From the NCBI GenBank assembly GCA_016508695.1, contig VNKQ01000017.1:310001-374000 (forward strand): 64,000 bases of DNA. The letters run 5' to 3'. The DNA is from Hyphodiscus hymeniophilus. Lineage: Eukaryota > Ascomycota > Leotiomycetes > Helotiales > Hyphodiscaceae. Made by a program: the position numbers and the translations under genes. Below the pieces are notes generated by a model, which was not told where the DNA came from, did no database searches, and saw only the letters and a program-made list of their open reading frames with translations. Of this stretch, positions 22,252 to 34,353 are shown piece by piece. Positions within the stretch are counted from its first letter, which is position 1, and each line of letters starts with the position of its first letter.

Positions 22252-23395
22252 TGCCAATAGACAGATTGTTGAAGATAAAACTTGTTATTTGATTACATGT
22301 TGACTTTTGTAAAGATGTGGTCTGTGTTCGTCCCAAACCGAGATTTTCGGTTAAAGCCGGTGTGGAGCGCCTATGGACTAGGGACCTACTGGCACGAGGC
22401 ATCCTGGACAGCATTTCAGCGTGAACTCCACCTAATCTTCTTTGAAAGTCGTTGGATGTTACTGATCAGTGATGTGGTGCTATTCATATGTCAGGCATGC
22501 CATTGAGAACAAGTGCCCAACTCTTAATAAAGTAAGCAATGAACATGTACAGTAGTAGCGACTTGGATCTGGGCTTTCAGTCATTCACATCTGCGTCAAT
22601 ATCGGGCTTCTTTCTTCTTACTTCCCAGCGGACTTTCTCACAGGGTGCTGAGGCTGACAGTGTTCATTGAGGTCATGAGCATTACATTTCCCACTTCCAA
22701 ACTGGTTACCCGCTCTAAAAGCTTGTTCTTGAAGCTAGTACCTGATGGAATAGAGTCTCTAACCTACGATCTCAGTGTACTTAATGTATTATAATACGCC
22801 AGTCACATAACTGGATTTAATAGTTGAAGCGTAGAGGAGATAGGTGTGAGGACTGATCTACTTCACGATGCAATACAGGAGTTCTCGTTATTCCGTAATA
22901 ATGCCAAAGACGAATTGACACTTTCAAGGGTTGGGCGGGTTTCCTTTTTTATCTTGCCGTGGGACGTGTACCACAAAGGTGGTGCTTATTAGAGCTGCTG
23001 GTGGCTGCACGACATTTCAAATACGGGTGAGATCTTCCGTGGGCTGTAGCCGGTCATTGGAGGAAAAAAGGGGACATCGGGAACTCTACCCGACGGAAAC
23101 TTGGGAACAAATCGTAGCTGAACCCGAAAAGCAAAATCGTTGAAAGAAACATCTCGTCTGCGACATCTCCTGATCGTTCTATCTCCATTGATTACCCCGC
23201 TCTTTTCTGTGCAATTGCACAGTACGAGCTTTGTATCCTGATTCTGCTCCTAATCGCGATCCTCACAGCTCGGCAAGCCTTCCCGTGTCCGTCTTGCTAT
23301 TACCGGTAGCGGCTGAGCACCCATACCAAAGTTCTCGAGACTTGGGATTTCACCGACTTACCCTCCCTCTGCGTTCTGCGACCTGATCATCGAGA
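22252..23395. other. Promoter region of glycerol-3-phosphate dehydrogenase and tRNA 5' flank
   Basis: No supported gene. The last 200 bp before the ATG is pyrimidine-rich with CCGTGTCCGTC and TACCC words, as expected for a housekeeping promoter. Confidence 0.5.
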
Positions 23396-25632
23396 ATGGC
23401 TTTCCGACAACGCCTCGCACGACCTCTCCTCTACACTTCATCCGCTGCCGCGGTCGGAGGAGCTTTCCTATACTATAGTTACCGACCCCGCAACATCCCC
23501 GGCGCAGATTCTGCCGTAGTGCCTCCTCCTGGCTACAGCGATGGGTCGTTTCGTCCCCCACGATTTCCGAGGGTCAAGAGCAGAGAAGACCAGATTGCGG
23601 ATCTGAAGCGCAGTGGTGGTTCGAAAGGCGTCGCGAGTGGCTTGTTCTCCGCCGAGCCCTCAGCTCCCCAAAACGACGACGATATCTACGATCTTCTTAT
23701 AATTGGGGCCGGTGCGACGGGTGCGGGCGTGGCTCTGGATGCGGTTACGAGAGGACTGAAGGTCGCGGTGGTGGAGCGCGATGACTTTTCCAGTGGGACG
23801 AGTAGTAAGAGCACGAAGCTGGTGCATGGTGGAGTGAGATACTTGGAGAAGGCTGTCTGGGAACTGGACTATAATCAGTATGCATTGGTCAAGGAAGCTT
23901 TGAGGGAACGAAAATATTTCTTGGAAACTGCGCCCCACTTGTCGAGTTGGCTACCAATTATGCTGCCATTAGATAAGTGGTGGAAAGCACCTTACTATTG
24001 GGCCGGAACGAAGGCATACGACTTCTTGGCTGGATCGGAGGGAATTGAGACATCGTACTTCTTGACGAAGAGCAAGGCTTTAGAGGCCTTCCCGATGTTG
24101 AAGAAGACGGATTTGGTGGGGGCTTTGGTTTACTACGACGGAGCGCATAATGACTCGAGAATGAACGTTTCCATCGCCATGACTGCGGCATTATACGGAG
24201 CTACGGTTGTCAACCATGTCGAAGTTACAAGTTTGCAGAAAGATGAAGATGGGAGGCTCTGCGGTGCAACTGTCAAGGATTTGGTACCACAAAGGAGCGG
24301 CAAAAGCACAGAGGAATTTCAGATCCGTGCCAGGGGTGTTATTAATGCCACCGGACCTTTTACCGACTCTATTCGTAAGATGGACGATCAATCTGTCAAA
24401 GAAATCGTCGCGCCCAGCTCTGGTGTCCACGTTGTCCTTCCTGGCTACTACAGTCCTCAAAAGATGGGATTAATCGACCCCAAAACCTCCGATGGCCGTG
24501 TAATCTTTTTTCTCCCGTGGCAAGGAAACACCATAGCAGGAACAACCGATGCCCCAACAACCATCTCTCAAAACCCAGTAGCAGCCGAACACGAAATCGA
24601 TTGGATCTTGTCCGAAATCCGACACTACCTCTCCCCAGACATCAACGTCCGCCGCGGGGACGTACTCGCAGCATGGTCTGGAATCCGACCTCTGGTGAAA
24701 GATCCAAACGCGAAGAACACAGAATCTCTCGTCCGAAACCATCTCATCAACGTTTCTCCATCTGGACTCCTTACCTGCGCGGGAGGGAAATGGACAACCT
24801 ACCGCCAAATGGCCGAGGAGTGCGTGGATGAAGCCCTAAAGGAATTCAAGCTCCAACCAAAACCCTACCCCAATGCTCCCGATGTCTCGGGTACAGAAAT
24901 GATCGACGACGGCGCTCATCTCGATGGAACTTGTCAGACGCATCAAGTTAAGCTCGTGGGGGCACACGGCTTCTCTAAAACGTTATTTATCAACCTGATT
25001 CAGCACTTCGGCGTCGAGACAGATGTGGCTAAACACCTCACTGAGTCCTACGGTGATAGGGCTTGGACAGTCGCGGCATTAAGTGCGCCTACCGAGCAGA
25101 GGTTTCCCGTGCGAGGCGAGAGAATTAGTACGTTGTATCCGTTCGTCGACGGAGAGGTCAGATATGCAGTCAGGCATGAATACGCGCAGACTGCGGTTGA
25201 TGTATTGGCGAGGAGAACGCGGTTGGCGTTTCTGAATGCGCAAGCTGCGTTGGAGGCGTTGCCCAAGGTTATTGATATTATGGCAGCGGAGTTGAAGTGG
25301 GATTCGAAGCGAAAAGAGACTGAGTGGACAGACAGTAAGCTTCATCGTGCCCTCTTTGACATTTCCTTCTTTCTCCTGCTAGAGGAGAAATTCAGATATG
25401 AATTATTGGATCTCGTAGCTGACTTTGGATAGCCGTCGCATTTCTCGAATCAATGGGTCTCCCCAAGTCCAAGCTCACCGCGACGCGAAAACAAGTCGAA
25501 AGTGGGAAAATGTCCTTCAAGGACTCCATCGAGTATAAGATGTACTCGAGACACGACGGGCCGGATGATGAGCTCGCGAGTGACGCCAAGGGAAGCCCGA
25601 TGATGAAGGAGGGGAGTGCGGCTGAGAAATAA
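23396..25632 (+). CDS. GUT2: FAD-dependent glycerol-3-phosphate dehydrogenase, mitochondrial
   Basis: Oxidises glycerol 3-phosphate to dihydroxyacetone phosphate and passes electrons to ubiquinone at the outer face of the inner mitochondrial membrane (glycerol use, G3P shuttle). 712 residues, two exons: 23396-25334 and 25433-25632. The N-terminus is basic with a membrane segment (LLYTSSAAAVGGAFLYYSY, residues about 11-29), fitting mitochondrial import. The FAD Rossmann motif LLIIGAGATGAGVALDA is near residue 100, followed by SSGTSSKSTKLVHGGVRYLE. The family signature GGKWTTYRQMAEE lies near residue 465, and the C-terminal DAO_C helix region follows. The second exon (FLESMGLPKSKL..., ending GSAAEK) replaces a readthrough tail ending at 25432. 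The coding frame is clean, which argues against a generally error-prone assembly. Confidence 0.96.
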
Positions 25633-26802
25633 GCGTTGTAATAGATAAGATGGGAGTGAGTAACGTTTCAAATAGAATGAGGGGTCAGGGAATGGTCGAT
25701 GGGCCTGGTATGCTTTGATGCTGATTAGGGTTTTTGGGTGATTGCATAGATTATGAGATCTACTCTGATGCAGGGTCTGTATAGAGCATTGTTGAGTAAT
25801 TCGAGAAATTCATCTTTACCCTCCTTACAGATGCTGAGCTCTCATCCCCCGACCTTAATTTGTGGGGGCATTTCACCCCTCACTTCTTACAGCTATACAT
25901 TCTTCGTTTCACTCTGGGACGCACCCGGAAGTAAAGGGAGGAACCAGGTCGTGCTAGAGCGTCTCCCCAATGGTCGATGGAACGACTTGAGATAATAACC
26001 ATATGCGAGGTCACGATTTACAAGCGGGCACTTGCAGGTAACGTAGGTGATTGGAAAGCTGATATGAGATATTCATAAAAAGGATAGCGGCAACGACACC
26101 ATCCCACTGGTTCTGAGTGAATATCTGATTGATCAAATCACTAATAAGTCCTATTCTACGGGAATATCTGCCGTTCGAAGTTTAGAGATACAAAAAGCGA
26201 TCAAATTTCTACCATGCTTGTGCATCCAAGGCGGAATCCGTAGCCTCTCCTATACATCCACTCAAAAGGATTCGTCTCTATCGCGCTCCCCCTTTGTCCT
26301 ATTTTGACATTTAGATCTCAAGGTTTGATCCAAGCTTGGCAGGGGTGTCGATTGAGTGCTTATATCATGTGACAGGCGGGGTCCAGTGTGGCGGGTTTCA
26401 CTGCCGTGAACTTGATCCACGTAAAAAGGTAGAGTAAAGTTACACATCCGTATTGATCGCACAAAGTAACTCTTGTAGATCAGAGCAAGCAACTATTAAT
26501 AAGCCGAAGCAGCATACCTCAACGATGGGACTTATATCCGATCGGCGATATGTGGTACCCCGCAGGCCAGAAGCTACCTAGGTACCGTAGGTGCATTACC
26601 AATAGGTCAAGCTCCACATAGATATATCCATAACTGTTCCAGTGACGCAACCTCGAGCTCGATTTTAAGCTAAATTCCGGCTTAAGTCCATTCTCGTCGA
26701 CCGTCTCTGTGACTTATATTTCTGCTGTCACCGCGGTACATATCCAGGCAAAGACATCGACACATCGATACATCTATCATAAATCAAGCTTCTAAATACA
26801 AA
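25633..26802. other. Intergenic region, aldo-keto reductase promoter
   Basis: No gene supported. It includes the dehydrogenase 3' flank and, toward 26700, the reductase promoter (TTATATTT at 26712). Nothing else was recognised. Confidence 0.5.
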
Positions 26803-27931
26803 ATGCCCGCTCAACTCCCAACCCGCAAACTCGGCAAGAATGGACCTCAAGTCACCGCCCTAGGACTCGGCCTCATGGGCATCAGCGCCTTCTACGGCAC
26901 TCCCCAGCCTGATTCCGAGCGATTCGCGGTGCTCGACCGCGCATACGAGCTGGGACAAACGAACTGGGACTCCGCAGACGTATACGCAGACAGCGAAGAA
27001 CTCATCGGGAAATGGTTCGCGAGGACGGGAAAGCGGGATGAGATCTTCCTCGCGACCAAGTTTGCAAACAAGAGAGACGCCGAAGGCAAGTTCTCCGTTG
27101 ATAGCTCCCCGGAGTACGCCAAGGCGGCTTGCGAGAAGAGCTTGAAGAGGTTGGGTATCAAGACGATCGATCTTTATTATTGCCACAGGGTGGATAAGAA
27201 GACGCCGATTGAGAAGACTGTGGAGGCCATGGTCGAATTAAAGAAGTGCGTCAAACCCCTTTATTTTCAGTTTCGGATCGGAGCTGACTAAAGTGTAGGG
27301 AGGGTAAAATCAAGTATCTTGGCCTTTCGGAAGTCTCAGCAGATACGCTTCGCCGCGCTTGCAAAGTGCACCATATCGATGCCGTTCAAATTGAATACTC
27401 TCCTTTCGCAATTGACATCGAGAGCCCTGAGATCGCGCTTCTGAAGGCTTGCAGAGAACTTGGCGTTGCAACGGTGGCGTATAGTCCTCTCGGACGGTAT
27501 TGTACCCCCTCTACCATCGAAGGGAGAATGCTAAGATTTACAGTGGTTTTGTGACCGGTGCGTACCGTTCTCCAGCCGATTTTGAAGACAGCGACTTTCG
27601 AAAATATGCACCTCGATTCAGTGAGGAGAACTTCCCTAAGAACCTCAAACTTGTTGATGCACTTGGTTCCATCTCGAAGAAGAAAGGCTGTACTCCTGGG
27701 CAGTTGACACTCGCGTGGCTGCTTGCTCAGGGAGATGATATCATTCCTATTCCCGGCACGAAGAAGATTAAGTACCTCGAGGAGAACATCGATGCGTTGA
27801 AGGTGACATTGAGTAAGGCAGAGGAACAGGAAATCAGAACTCTGGTTGAGAATGCAGAGGTTCATGGCGCGAGATATCCCGAGATGATGATGGCTAGCTT
27901 GTTTGCTGATACTCCTGCCTTGGACGCTTGA
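26803..27931 (+). CDS. Aldo/keto reductase
   Basis: NADPH-dependent oxidoreductase with a TIM-barrel fold, reducing aldehydes or ketones; cytosolic, about 342 residues. Exons: 26803-27245, 27299-27496 and 27544-27931. The catalytic tetrad is complete: Asp56 and Tyr61 in NWDSADVYADSEELIG, Lys86 in LATKFANK, His128 in LYYCHRVD. Joined exons give KEGKIKYLGLSEVSADTLRR and VAYSPLGRGFVTGAYRSP. The cofactor-binding end is IPIPGTKKIKYLEENIDA. It resembles the AKR13/YakC-type group. Both introns are about 50 bp. Isolated from other metabolic genes, so its substrate is open. Confidence 0.95.
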
Positions 27932-30438
27932 GGAAATTGGGGGTGTAAGGATGCCACTTTGAGGCTATCGAGGAAAGAACAGCTCCGAGCTGTAAGTTAA
28001 GGTAATTGATGAAACTTCATCCAAAAATTTGATCATGATTGGGACTTAGTGAAGTGAAGGGAATAGCTGTACCGCATTTGTGGTTCATAATGACAGAAGA
28101 GACTTGGGGATCTGGGAGACGCCCTTGTGTGCAGGTCGACACAGAAATCGCTGCTTCTAATCTGAGAGCGGCTGAGCAAGATTACTGGTCCAGCTGATGC
28201 GCGCAGAGGGGGAAGAGTTTGAGATAGATCAGGAGGATTTATGATCTTGATAGGGTACAGCCGTTGCGAGTGTTTTTCCAACAGATCAAGGATTTGACAC
28301 GAGCAGAGTGCATCCTAGATATGCACTTCGGCCATGCAGCGAGCTGATCGCAGTACTGGCAAGATGTGAACGTGGTACAGATTGATATGCATGACCTGTT
28401 CGGAGGATGCAGGCGTGGAAGCCATGTGAGCACCTGTCAGGGCAAGGGGAAAACACCAACGAACCCGCCCTATCCCACACAGTGGAGGGGTCATTCTAGT
28501 GAAGGTAGGGGTGGTGCCAGAAGAGCATTCCACAGTTCCTTCTCAATTCTATACACTTTCGTATTCACACGAGCTGAGTCTTTCACACCGACTCTCATCT
28601 ACAGGGGTCGGCGACGGGAGATCCCAAAAGGCAAGTCTGTAGGAGTAAGGGGCTAGTGCTTCTGAGTTGCGGTCTGTTCGTGCCACAGATGCTGGATGGC
28701 TTCGGTCGGCAGACATCTCGGGTTCAACCTGGAGCCGATGAAAGTCGGATCTCACCACAACCCGAACCTGCAGATACATCTGCGCACACATCCCTTCATC
28801 CTTGTCAGAGATCTCTGGCTTTCTGTTCAAGTCCTCAGTCCATCTCGGCCCCCAGATTACGGGGCTATGGCCCCCATCCGCTGGTTGCGGACGATAGAGG
28901 CGCTCCTGTGGCGTCCGTAAATGTATGAAGGAGGCACACACCGGACTTCACATCAGATCCAATGCCAGATCTTTAGATTTGGTGCCGCGGGATTCATCAT
29001 GACCGACGGATATCGCGGATCGTATCTCTGAAAATCACGAATTCGGCGCCAAACCCGGCAAACCGCTGTAGATCTTCTACACGTTGATCTTATTAGAAAA
29101 GAGTGTAATAGGACGACTTAGCATCTCCCCTCGGCATCGAGGGACGGTCGACTTTGAGGTAGTGCAATCAAATTCAAATCCGTGGGCGACAGACATATAG
29201 CACTGAGGACCTCGGTTTGATGACCCCTCGTTTGTTCCTTATTATTATTGACCGTCCAACCCGGTTCTCGGGCCGACATCTCGATTCCAGATCCAACATC
29301 AACCCCGCAACCTATTTTCAGCAGCCCATGTATGATGTGTCTATGCGTTCCCCAAGACCTTCCATAAGGCTTCTATGCAACGATAGACCCCTTCTATGCT
29401 GAATGGTTTGTCGATTCCGCTCTTGTACGAGTCAGAAGACACCCTTTGGCTGCGGCCCCCTGGGAAAAATAGCATTGCAGGAATGCAAGTTTGATGTCCT
29501 GCAAGGCGACCCTGATTCCCTCGTCGAATCTGGAAGGCATCACAAGTGTGGCTATGTTTGCGGCTGAACCAGAATCCCGGGACAGAGAAGACGAATAGAC
29601 GAGCATGATCAGCGAAGGTCTAAGCGCGGGCCCTCTGCATGCTTTCAAGTGAAGCATGATTGCCTCGAGAAGGTACGAAGAATCTTTTCTGTGCTACAGC
29701 GACAAGCGCTGAGCGCATGCTTCGTACTCCCTTCCAACGTTGCTGGACGAGAGAACGTTCAGTGACGACACAGAGAAGGCTCAATTTATTATTAGAATAA
29801 ATGTCAAAAGTGCTCTCTCAATTGCAATATCGAAGCTCTGATCTCCTTATTGGCCAGTCAGTCCAATCACAGAAATGTTTTCGGCTTAAGCCTGCTTTCT
29901 GGTCAAGGACGGGGGGCCGGCAGACATTGGCCGGGAGTCACACACCATCTGCTTTCAGGAAAGGGAGAATTTCGTCATGCCCATATCATGAGGAGGTGCC
30001 TCACCTCCCATGAACGGAGTGAAAGAGTCTCGAAGAAACATATCCGAAGCATCTACGCTTACAAAAGTCGAACCGCGTCTGTCTTTCTGAGATTTGCTCC
30101 TTAACCCGCACACTCGTTTACAAAATATATGTTAAGGTATCTCTTACAGTTCTGTCCACAGATTGTATGATCATTGCTTTTCACGTAATAATATGAATGA
30201 GTTTCGCTCACTAGAGGTAAGTGACGACTTCCAAAGTGAGCGTAGCGTAGGTCTGAGAAAAGGATTACACTGATGAGTACCTCAGAAGATTCGTCTTCCA
30301 TTGCCCCCGCTTCCAGATCGTCGCCTGCCTGCGAAGATGTGTTCACCTCGCACTTCCGAAAAGGCAGGTCAATAGCATTTTGCAGATACTTTGTCAATAA
30401 GTTAACCTATCCAGGTTTTTTTACGACATTCTCATGAG
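27932..30438. other. 2.5-kb gene-free interval
   Basis: Several short frames exist (for example minus strand 28549-28941) but none shows a domain or splice-consistent extension. No repeat family or RNA gene was recognised. Base composition is mixed, without an AT-rich block. Confidence 0.5.
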
Positions 30439-31224
30439 ATGCCATTCCGCAGACTTCTCTTCATGCCTGACTCTGTCATCCCGCGTGGCCTACCCGTCTT
30501 CGAGAACATTCCCGAAAGCGTCATATCCTTCGTGTATGCCTCTTTAGGTCGGATGATGTTAGAAGAGCACATCGATGCGTTGGCTTTCCAAAAGACTAAT
30601 TCATGCGCTCTCTGCTTCTTCAAAATTCGGAATTTCTTTGGACCTCGCATTCTTCGACAAGCAATCAACGTCGGGTCAGACCAAGATGTAGCGGATGTTC
30701 TTGCCCTAGGAGTTGACGTCAATACTTCATTATGCGATCTCGGATGCTCACCACTTCTGTACGCCACGAAACTAGGTGTACAACTTGGCCAGAACTACAG
30801 CCCAATCATAAAAGCATTGATAGAGGGAGGAGCAGACTTGAATGCAAGGGGACCGGACAGCTTTACTCCACTTATGAATGCGGTTAATGTTGAAGCCCAG
30901 AACGAACAGAATATGGATGTCGTGAGCAACTTGTTGGGTGCTGGAGCAGATGTCACAGCGAGGGATATCAGCGGCGCGACATCCCTCCACCTGGCCGCAG
31001 CACATCGAACAGCTGGGATCGCCCAGATCTTGGTCCAACATGGAGCGAGCTTGCAGACAGTTGATGATTCTGGACAGAGGCCAATGGATTATTTCATGGC
31101 ATTTGATGACAACCAGGAATTGTTGTCAATGCTGAGAGAGGGAAAGAAGGCCCAAAGCCAGCACTGTACGTGCAGTACTTCCAGCAGTAGAAGCAGTGTT
31201 CCAGCGAGCGATACTGCAGAGTGA
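30439..31224 (+). CDS. Ankyrin-repeat protein
   Basis: Single-exon protein of 261 residues. Residues about 73-220 form four or five ankyrin repeats; clear units are LIEGGADLNARGPDSFTPL, NLLGAGADVTARDISGATSL and LVQHGASLQTVDDSGQRPM. The N-terminal 70 residues (with CALCFFKIRNFFGP) and the Ser-rich C-terminus match no domain I know. No signal peptide or membrane segment. Ankyrin repeats bind partner proteins, so no enzymatic role is implied. It could be a fragment of a larger ankyrin gene, but both ends are clean. Confidence 0.8.
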   Translation: MPFRRLLFMPDSVIPRGLPVFENIPESVISFVYASLGRMMLEEHIDALAFQKTNSCALCFFKIRNFFGPRILRQAINVGSDQDVADVLALGVDVNTSLCDLGCSPLLYATKLGVQLGQNYSPIIKALIEGGADLNARGPDSFTPLMNAVNVEAQNEQNMDVVSNLLGAGADVTARDISGATSLHLAAAHRTAGIAQILVQHGASLQTVDDSGQRPMDYFMAFDDNQELLSMLREGKKAQSQHCTCSTSSSRSSVPASDTAE

Positions 31225-32092
31225 ACTGGCTTCACGTTTTCCTTCTAAGATCAAATGTTTACTTCTTTCACATAGTTTCCATTGGATCTACCAAGAATCA
31301 TGTAGTGGTTGAGGGTTCGCAGATAAAGGATAGTTTGTTTGCCCTATTTACATTTCGAGGTCTTTGAAGGCGATCGGGGTTTCGTATCACTTTTCTTTAC
31401 AGCCTACAGGCACACGAGTTCATAGAGGATAAGATTCAAATCACAGACCTAGGTCTTTAGTTCCCACCTACTCCACCAATTGATCAAAACATCCTGTGCC
31501 ACAGAGGCGCCAAGAGTAAGAGGTAAGAGCGACGACGGCTCACATCAGATTTGGCATCTGTTACACGGCTTACAATGCATTCTTCTTTGATGCAACCCAG
31601 GCCGTCATGCCAAGACTTTATGTCTGTGATAGGGCCTGCAGCGGCATAGGTCACAGAATATTGGATTAATATACTGGGATGCAGCGTTGGCGCATTTCTA
31701 TGTACATCATTGGAAGCAGTTCTACGATAAGCGAGCCACGCTGCACCCAAAAAGTTGGCGTTCCATGTGCCCACCATGCACCTCCGATGCTTTTGCATAT
31801 CCAACAACCTCGCAAACATCACTACCTTGAATGAGGTGGCTCCAGATTAGCTCATTTACGGGTCGGAGGAGCCACATCCACGTAGCTTTTTGGAACGTGC
31901 TACTGTACAACCGCTAAATTTTACCCCCCCTTGTATCTTCAAGCTATTGCTACCAAAACATAGACACCCAGGTCTGGATTATTGATGTTACTGAAGCAGG
32001 ATGAGTACTGCCCACGGAAGATCTCAAGGAGGTTCGAGAGAAGCTATCTGTGATTGCCTGCTTGCTGGCTACTTCGTCTTATCGAAGAGGTT
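31225..32092. other. Intergenic region between ankyrin and MDR genes
   Basis: 3' flanks of two convergent genes. A 112-codon minus-strand open stretch (31484-31822) has no recognisable domain. Nothing else seen. Confidence 0.5.
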
Positions 32093-33208
32093 TCAAGGAC
32101 GCAGCAGGACCTGACTCCCCCAGCCCTTCTGCTCCTTTGCCGCATTGACCGCATTTTCCCACTCTTTGAGACCAAACGACCTGAAGTTCATCATACCAAT
32201 GTCCTGCCCCAGCTGTAAAATGCCATTCTCGACATATCTGATCAGCTTCTCGACATCTTTCCGTTCAAACATAAATCGTCCTTGAATGGTCAAATTCTTA
32301 AACATCAACATGGAGTACGGAATCTCAATTCTCCCAGGAATTCCGCCCATAAACACAGCATTCCCTTTTGGACGCAAAGCCCCAAGAGCAGCAACAATGT
32401 GAGTGCTCTTTCCAGCTTGTGGGGGAGAGAAGTCGATGTAAGCGTCTGCACCCTTTGGACTTCTTGTTGCTGATTTCAGAGCGGCTGAATCTGTCTCTTC
32501 ATCGCCGGTCAAGAGTACACTTATAAGCCTCCCAGTCTCTCCATAAACAGTAGCCAGCGCATCCAACCTCGCCTTGTTTCTTCCAGCGGCAATGACTCTG
32601 CACCCCATAGCCATCGCAACAGTCACTGCAGCCCCTCCATAATATCCTGTAGCTGGAGCTATGATGACCGAATCCCCTGGCCCAACCCTAACCGCACTCA
32701 GCCCTCCAAACGGCACCGCACAGATTGCCAATGTAGTGAGTTCCTCAACACTGTACCCTAGGTCATTGCAAACCACGTTCTCATTGATCGCATACAGGTT
32801 CTCCAGCGGGAACTTTGCAAATTCAGCCCAAGTCGCGTTCCGCCATTCCCCGTCCATCAGCCGCTGCGCAGCGGGGTAGCCACCGCCGTGGATGCCGAGG
32901 AGGATTTGCACGTCGGGGTCATCGCGTGCGCGGATTGTGACGTCGCAGAATACGAGCTGGCCGGGTTTGAGCGACACTGAATCGGGCCCTACAGAGTCGA
33001 TTCGTGCAATTGCTGTTCCGCCTGGGATGAGGGGAAAGGAGAGAGGGTAGGGACGTACGCCGGACAGGATCTCGTTCATATATGGGACGACTGTCACTGC
33101 GAGGACACGGACTATTGCTGTGCCTGCGGTTGCTGTTGGTTTGGGCAGCTTTTGGAGGGTCGGTGGGGTGGTGGTTGAGGAGAGAAAGAGAGCTTGGTGG
33201 GTTGTCAT
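32093..33208 (-). CDS. Zinc-independent medium-chain dehydrogenase/reductase (MDR)
   Basis: NAD(P)-dependent oxidoreductase of the alcohol dehydrogenase/quinone reductase superfamily; 371 residues, one exon. The N-terminal GroES-like part includes IPGGTAIARIDSVGPDSV and LKPGQLVFCDV. The coenzyme domain has VIIAPATGYYGGAAVTVAMAMG followed by VIAAGRNKARLDAL, where Arg after the second strand suggests NADPH. The catalytic-zinc Cys/His ligands are not at the usual places (VTVVPYMNEILSG is found instead) and the structural four-Cys loop is absent, so it is probably a zinc-free reductase. The C-terminal region (IQGRFMFERKDVEKLIRYV) is typical. Substrate unknown. Confidence 0.9.
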   Translation of the reverse strand: MTTHQALFLSSTTTPPTLQKLPKPTATAGTAIVRVLAVTVVPYMNEILSGVRPYPLSFPLIPGGTAIARIDSVGPDSVSLKPGQLVFCDVTIRARDDPDVQILLGIHGGGYPAAQRLMDGEWRNATWAEFAKFPLENLYAINENVVCNDLGYSVEELTTLAICAVPFGGLSAVRVGPGDSVIIAPATGYYGGAAVTVAMAMGCRVIAAGRNKARLDALATVYGETGRLISVLLTGDEETDSAALKSATRSPKGADAYIDFSPPQAGKSTHIVAALGALRPKGNAVFMGGIPGRIEIPYSMLMFKNLTIQGRFMFERKDVEKLIRYVENGILQLGQDIGMMNFRSFGLKEWENAVNAAKEQKGWGSQVLLRP

Positions 33209-34353
33209 TTCGTGATCTTGTGGTAATTATCCTGGCCAGATTGACTGCTGTGACAACACGAAGTGAAGGAAGAGAAAAGCAACATGCCAAGAGACATATG
33301 TCCATTTATACACATCTATTGGAAGAGAAGAGCATGTGTTGCTTAGTCTAGACGGCGTTACTCGCTAACTCCGGGTGTAGATTTTAACTCCTTTTCCATC
33401 AAAATTCCTCTCAACTGCGAAAGTGGCCAACGGATCGTAAAGTCAACCAATCATGTCAGACAGTGTTCCTGACTTTGAGCATTCAGGAAGACAGAGGCGT
33501 TGCGGGTCAGGACCAAAAGTTGCCATGCGACAGCGTCGCATCATCGCCGTACATTCAAAACCCACTTGGTCTGATGGTTTCACTGACAGTCAATCAAAAT
33601 TTCTGATCAAAATATAATCAGCCATTTTACACTCTGACATGGCTTCATAGGGTCCGTTGGGTAGGGAATCACACTTGTGGTTTCAATGAACAGCGAGAGT
33701 AAAACTGCAGAAGTAGAAGTATCTGGCGAGCAACCCCCAGAGGAGGCTTGCCGACAGGATCCGAAAATAAAACTTGTCGCTCAACTTTTGCCGTGTAAAC
33801 CGGGGGTTTAGGGGGAATGTTTTTGTTTGTAAACTGAGTGCACTGAAGCCAGTTTGTCGCTTCAGAAATAGCAAGAAAGTACGGGAGGGTACGATACAGT
33901 GATATACCAGGTATGATGCAGCGACCAATAAAAGGGGTAGAAGCTAAACCAGAATAGGCAGCACCGAAGCGAAGCCGCTACTGAACTGTCTTTCAACCTC
34001 CTCGAAACCTACAAGATCCTCCCATCCTTGAATCGAACCTTCTTTCCTCTATATGTCTATGTTTAAAGTTTACAACTTTTTGCGACTCTGCCCTTCGCTT
34101 CAAGATGTCGCTACCAAAATTCTGTTGGGACCACTGGCTTCCCTTTCCTTTTCGGGCGAAGGTCGGACCACAATTCACCTCTATCTGGTCGCACAAAATT
34201 TTCTATCAATATATGATCCTCTTACATCAAACAATTTTTCTCGTCGTTCCATAAACACCGTGGAGTACATACATTTGCCGTCTCGGCACTCAGTAGCATT
34301 CGTTTCCCGGCTTTCTCCCCACGGTGTATCTCCACTGCTGGCACTGCAAAGAT
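33209..34353. other. Divergent promoter region between MDR and Zn2Cys6 genes
   Basis: 1.1 kb between a minus-strand MDR gene and a plus-strand regulator. No gene was supported. Divergent arrangement makes joint control possible but unproven. Confidence 0.5.

Noticed and set aside
28549..28941. 130-codon minus-strand open stretch
   Set aside because: No domain and no conserved-looking motifs; overlapping plus-strand frames of similar length suggest chance.
31484..31822. 112-codon minus-strand open stretch
   Set aside because: No recognisable family and no introns to extend it; lies in the 3' flank of two genes.
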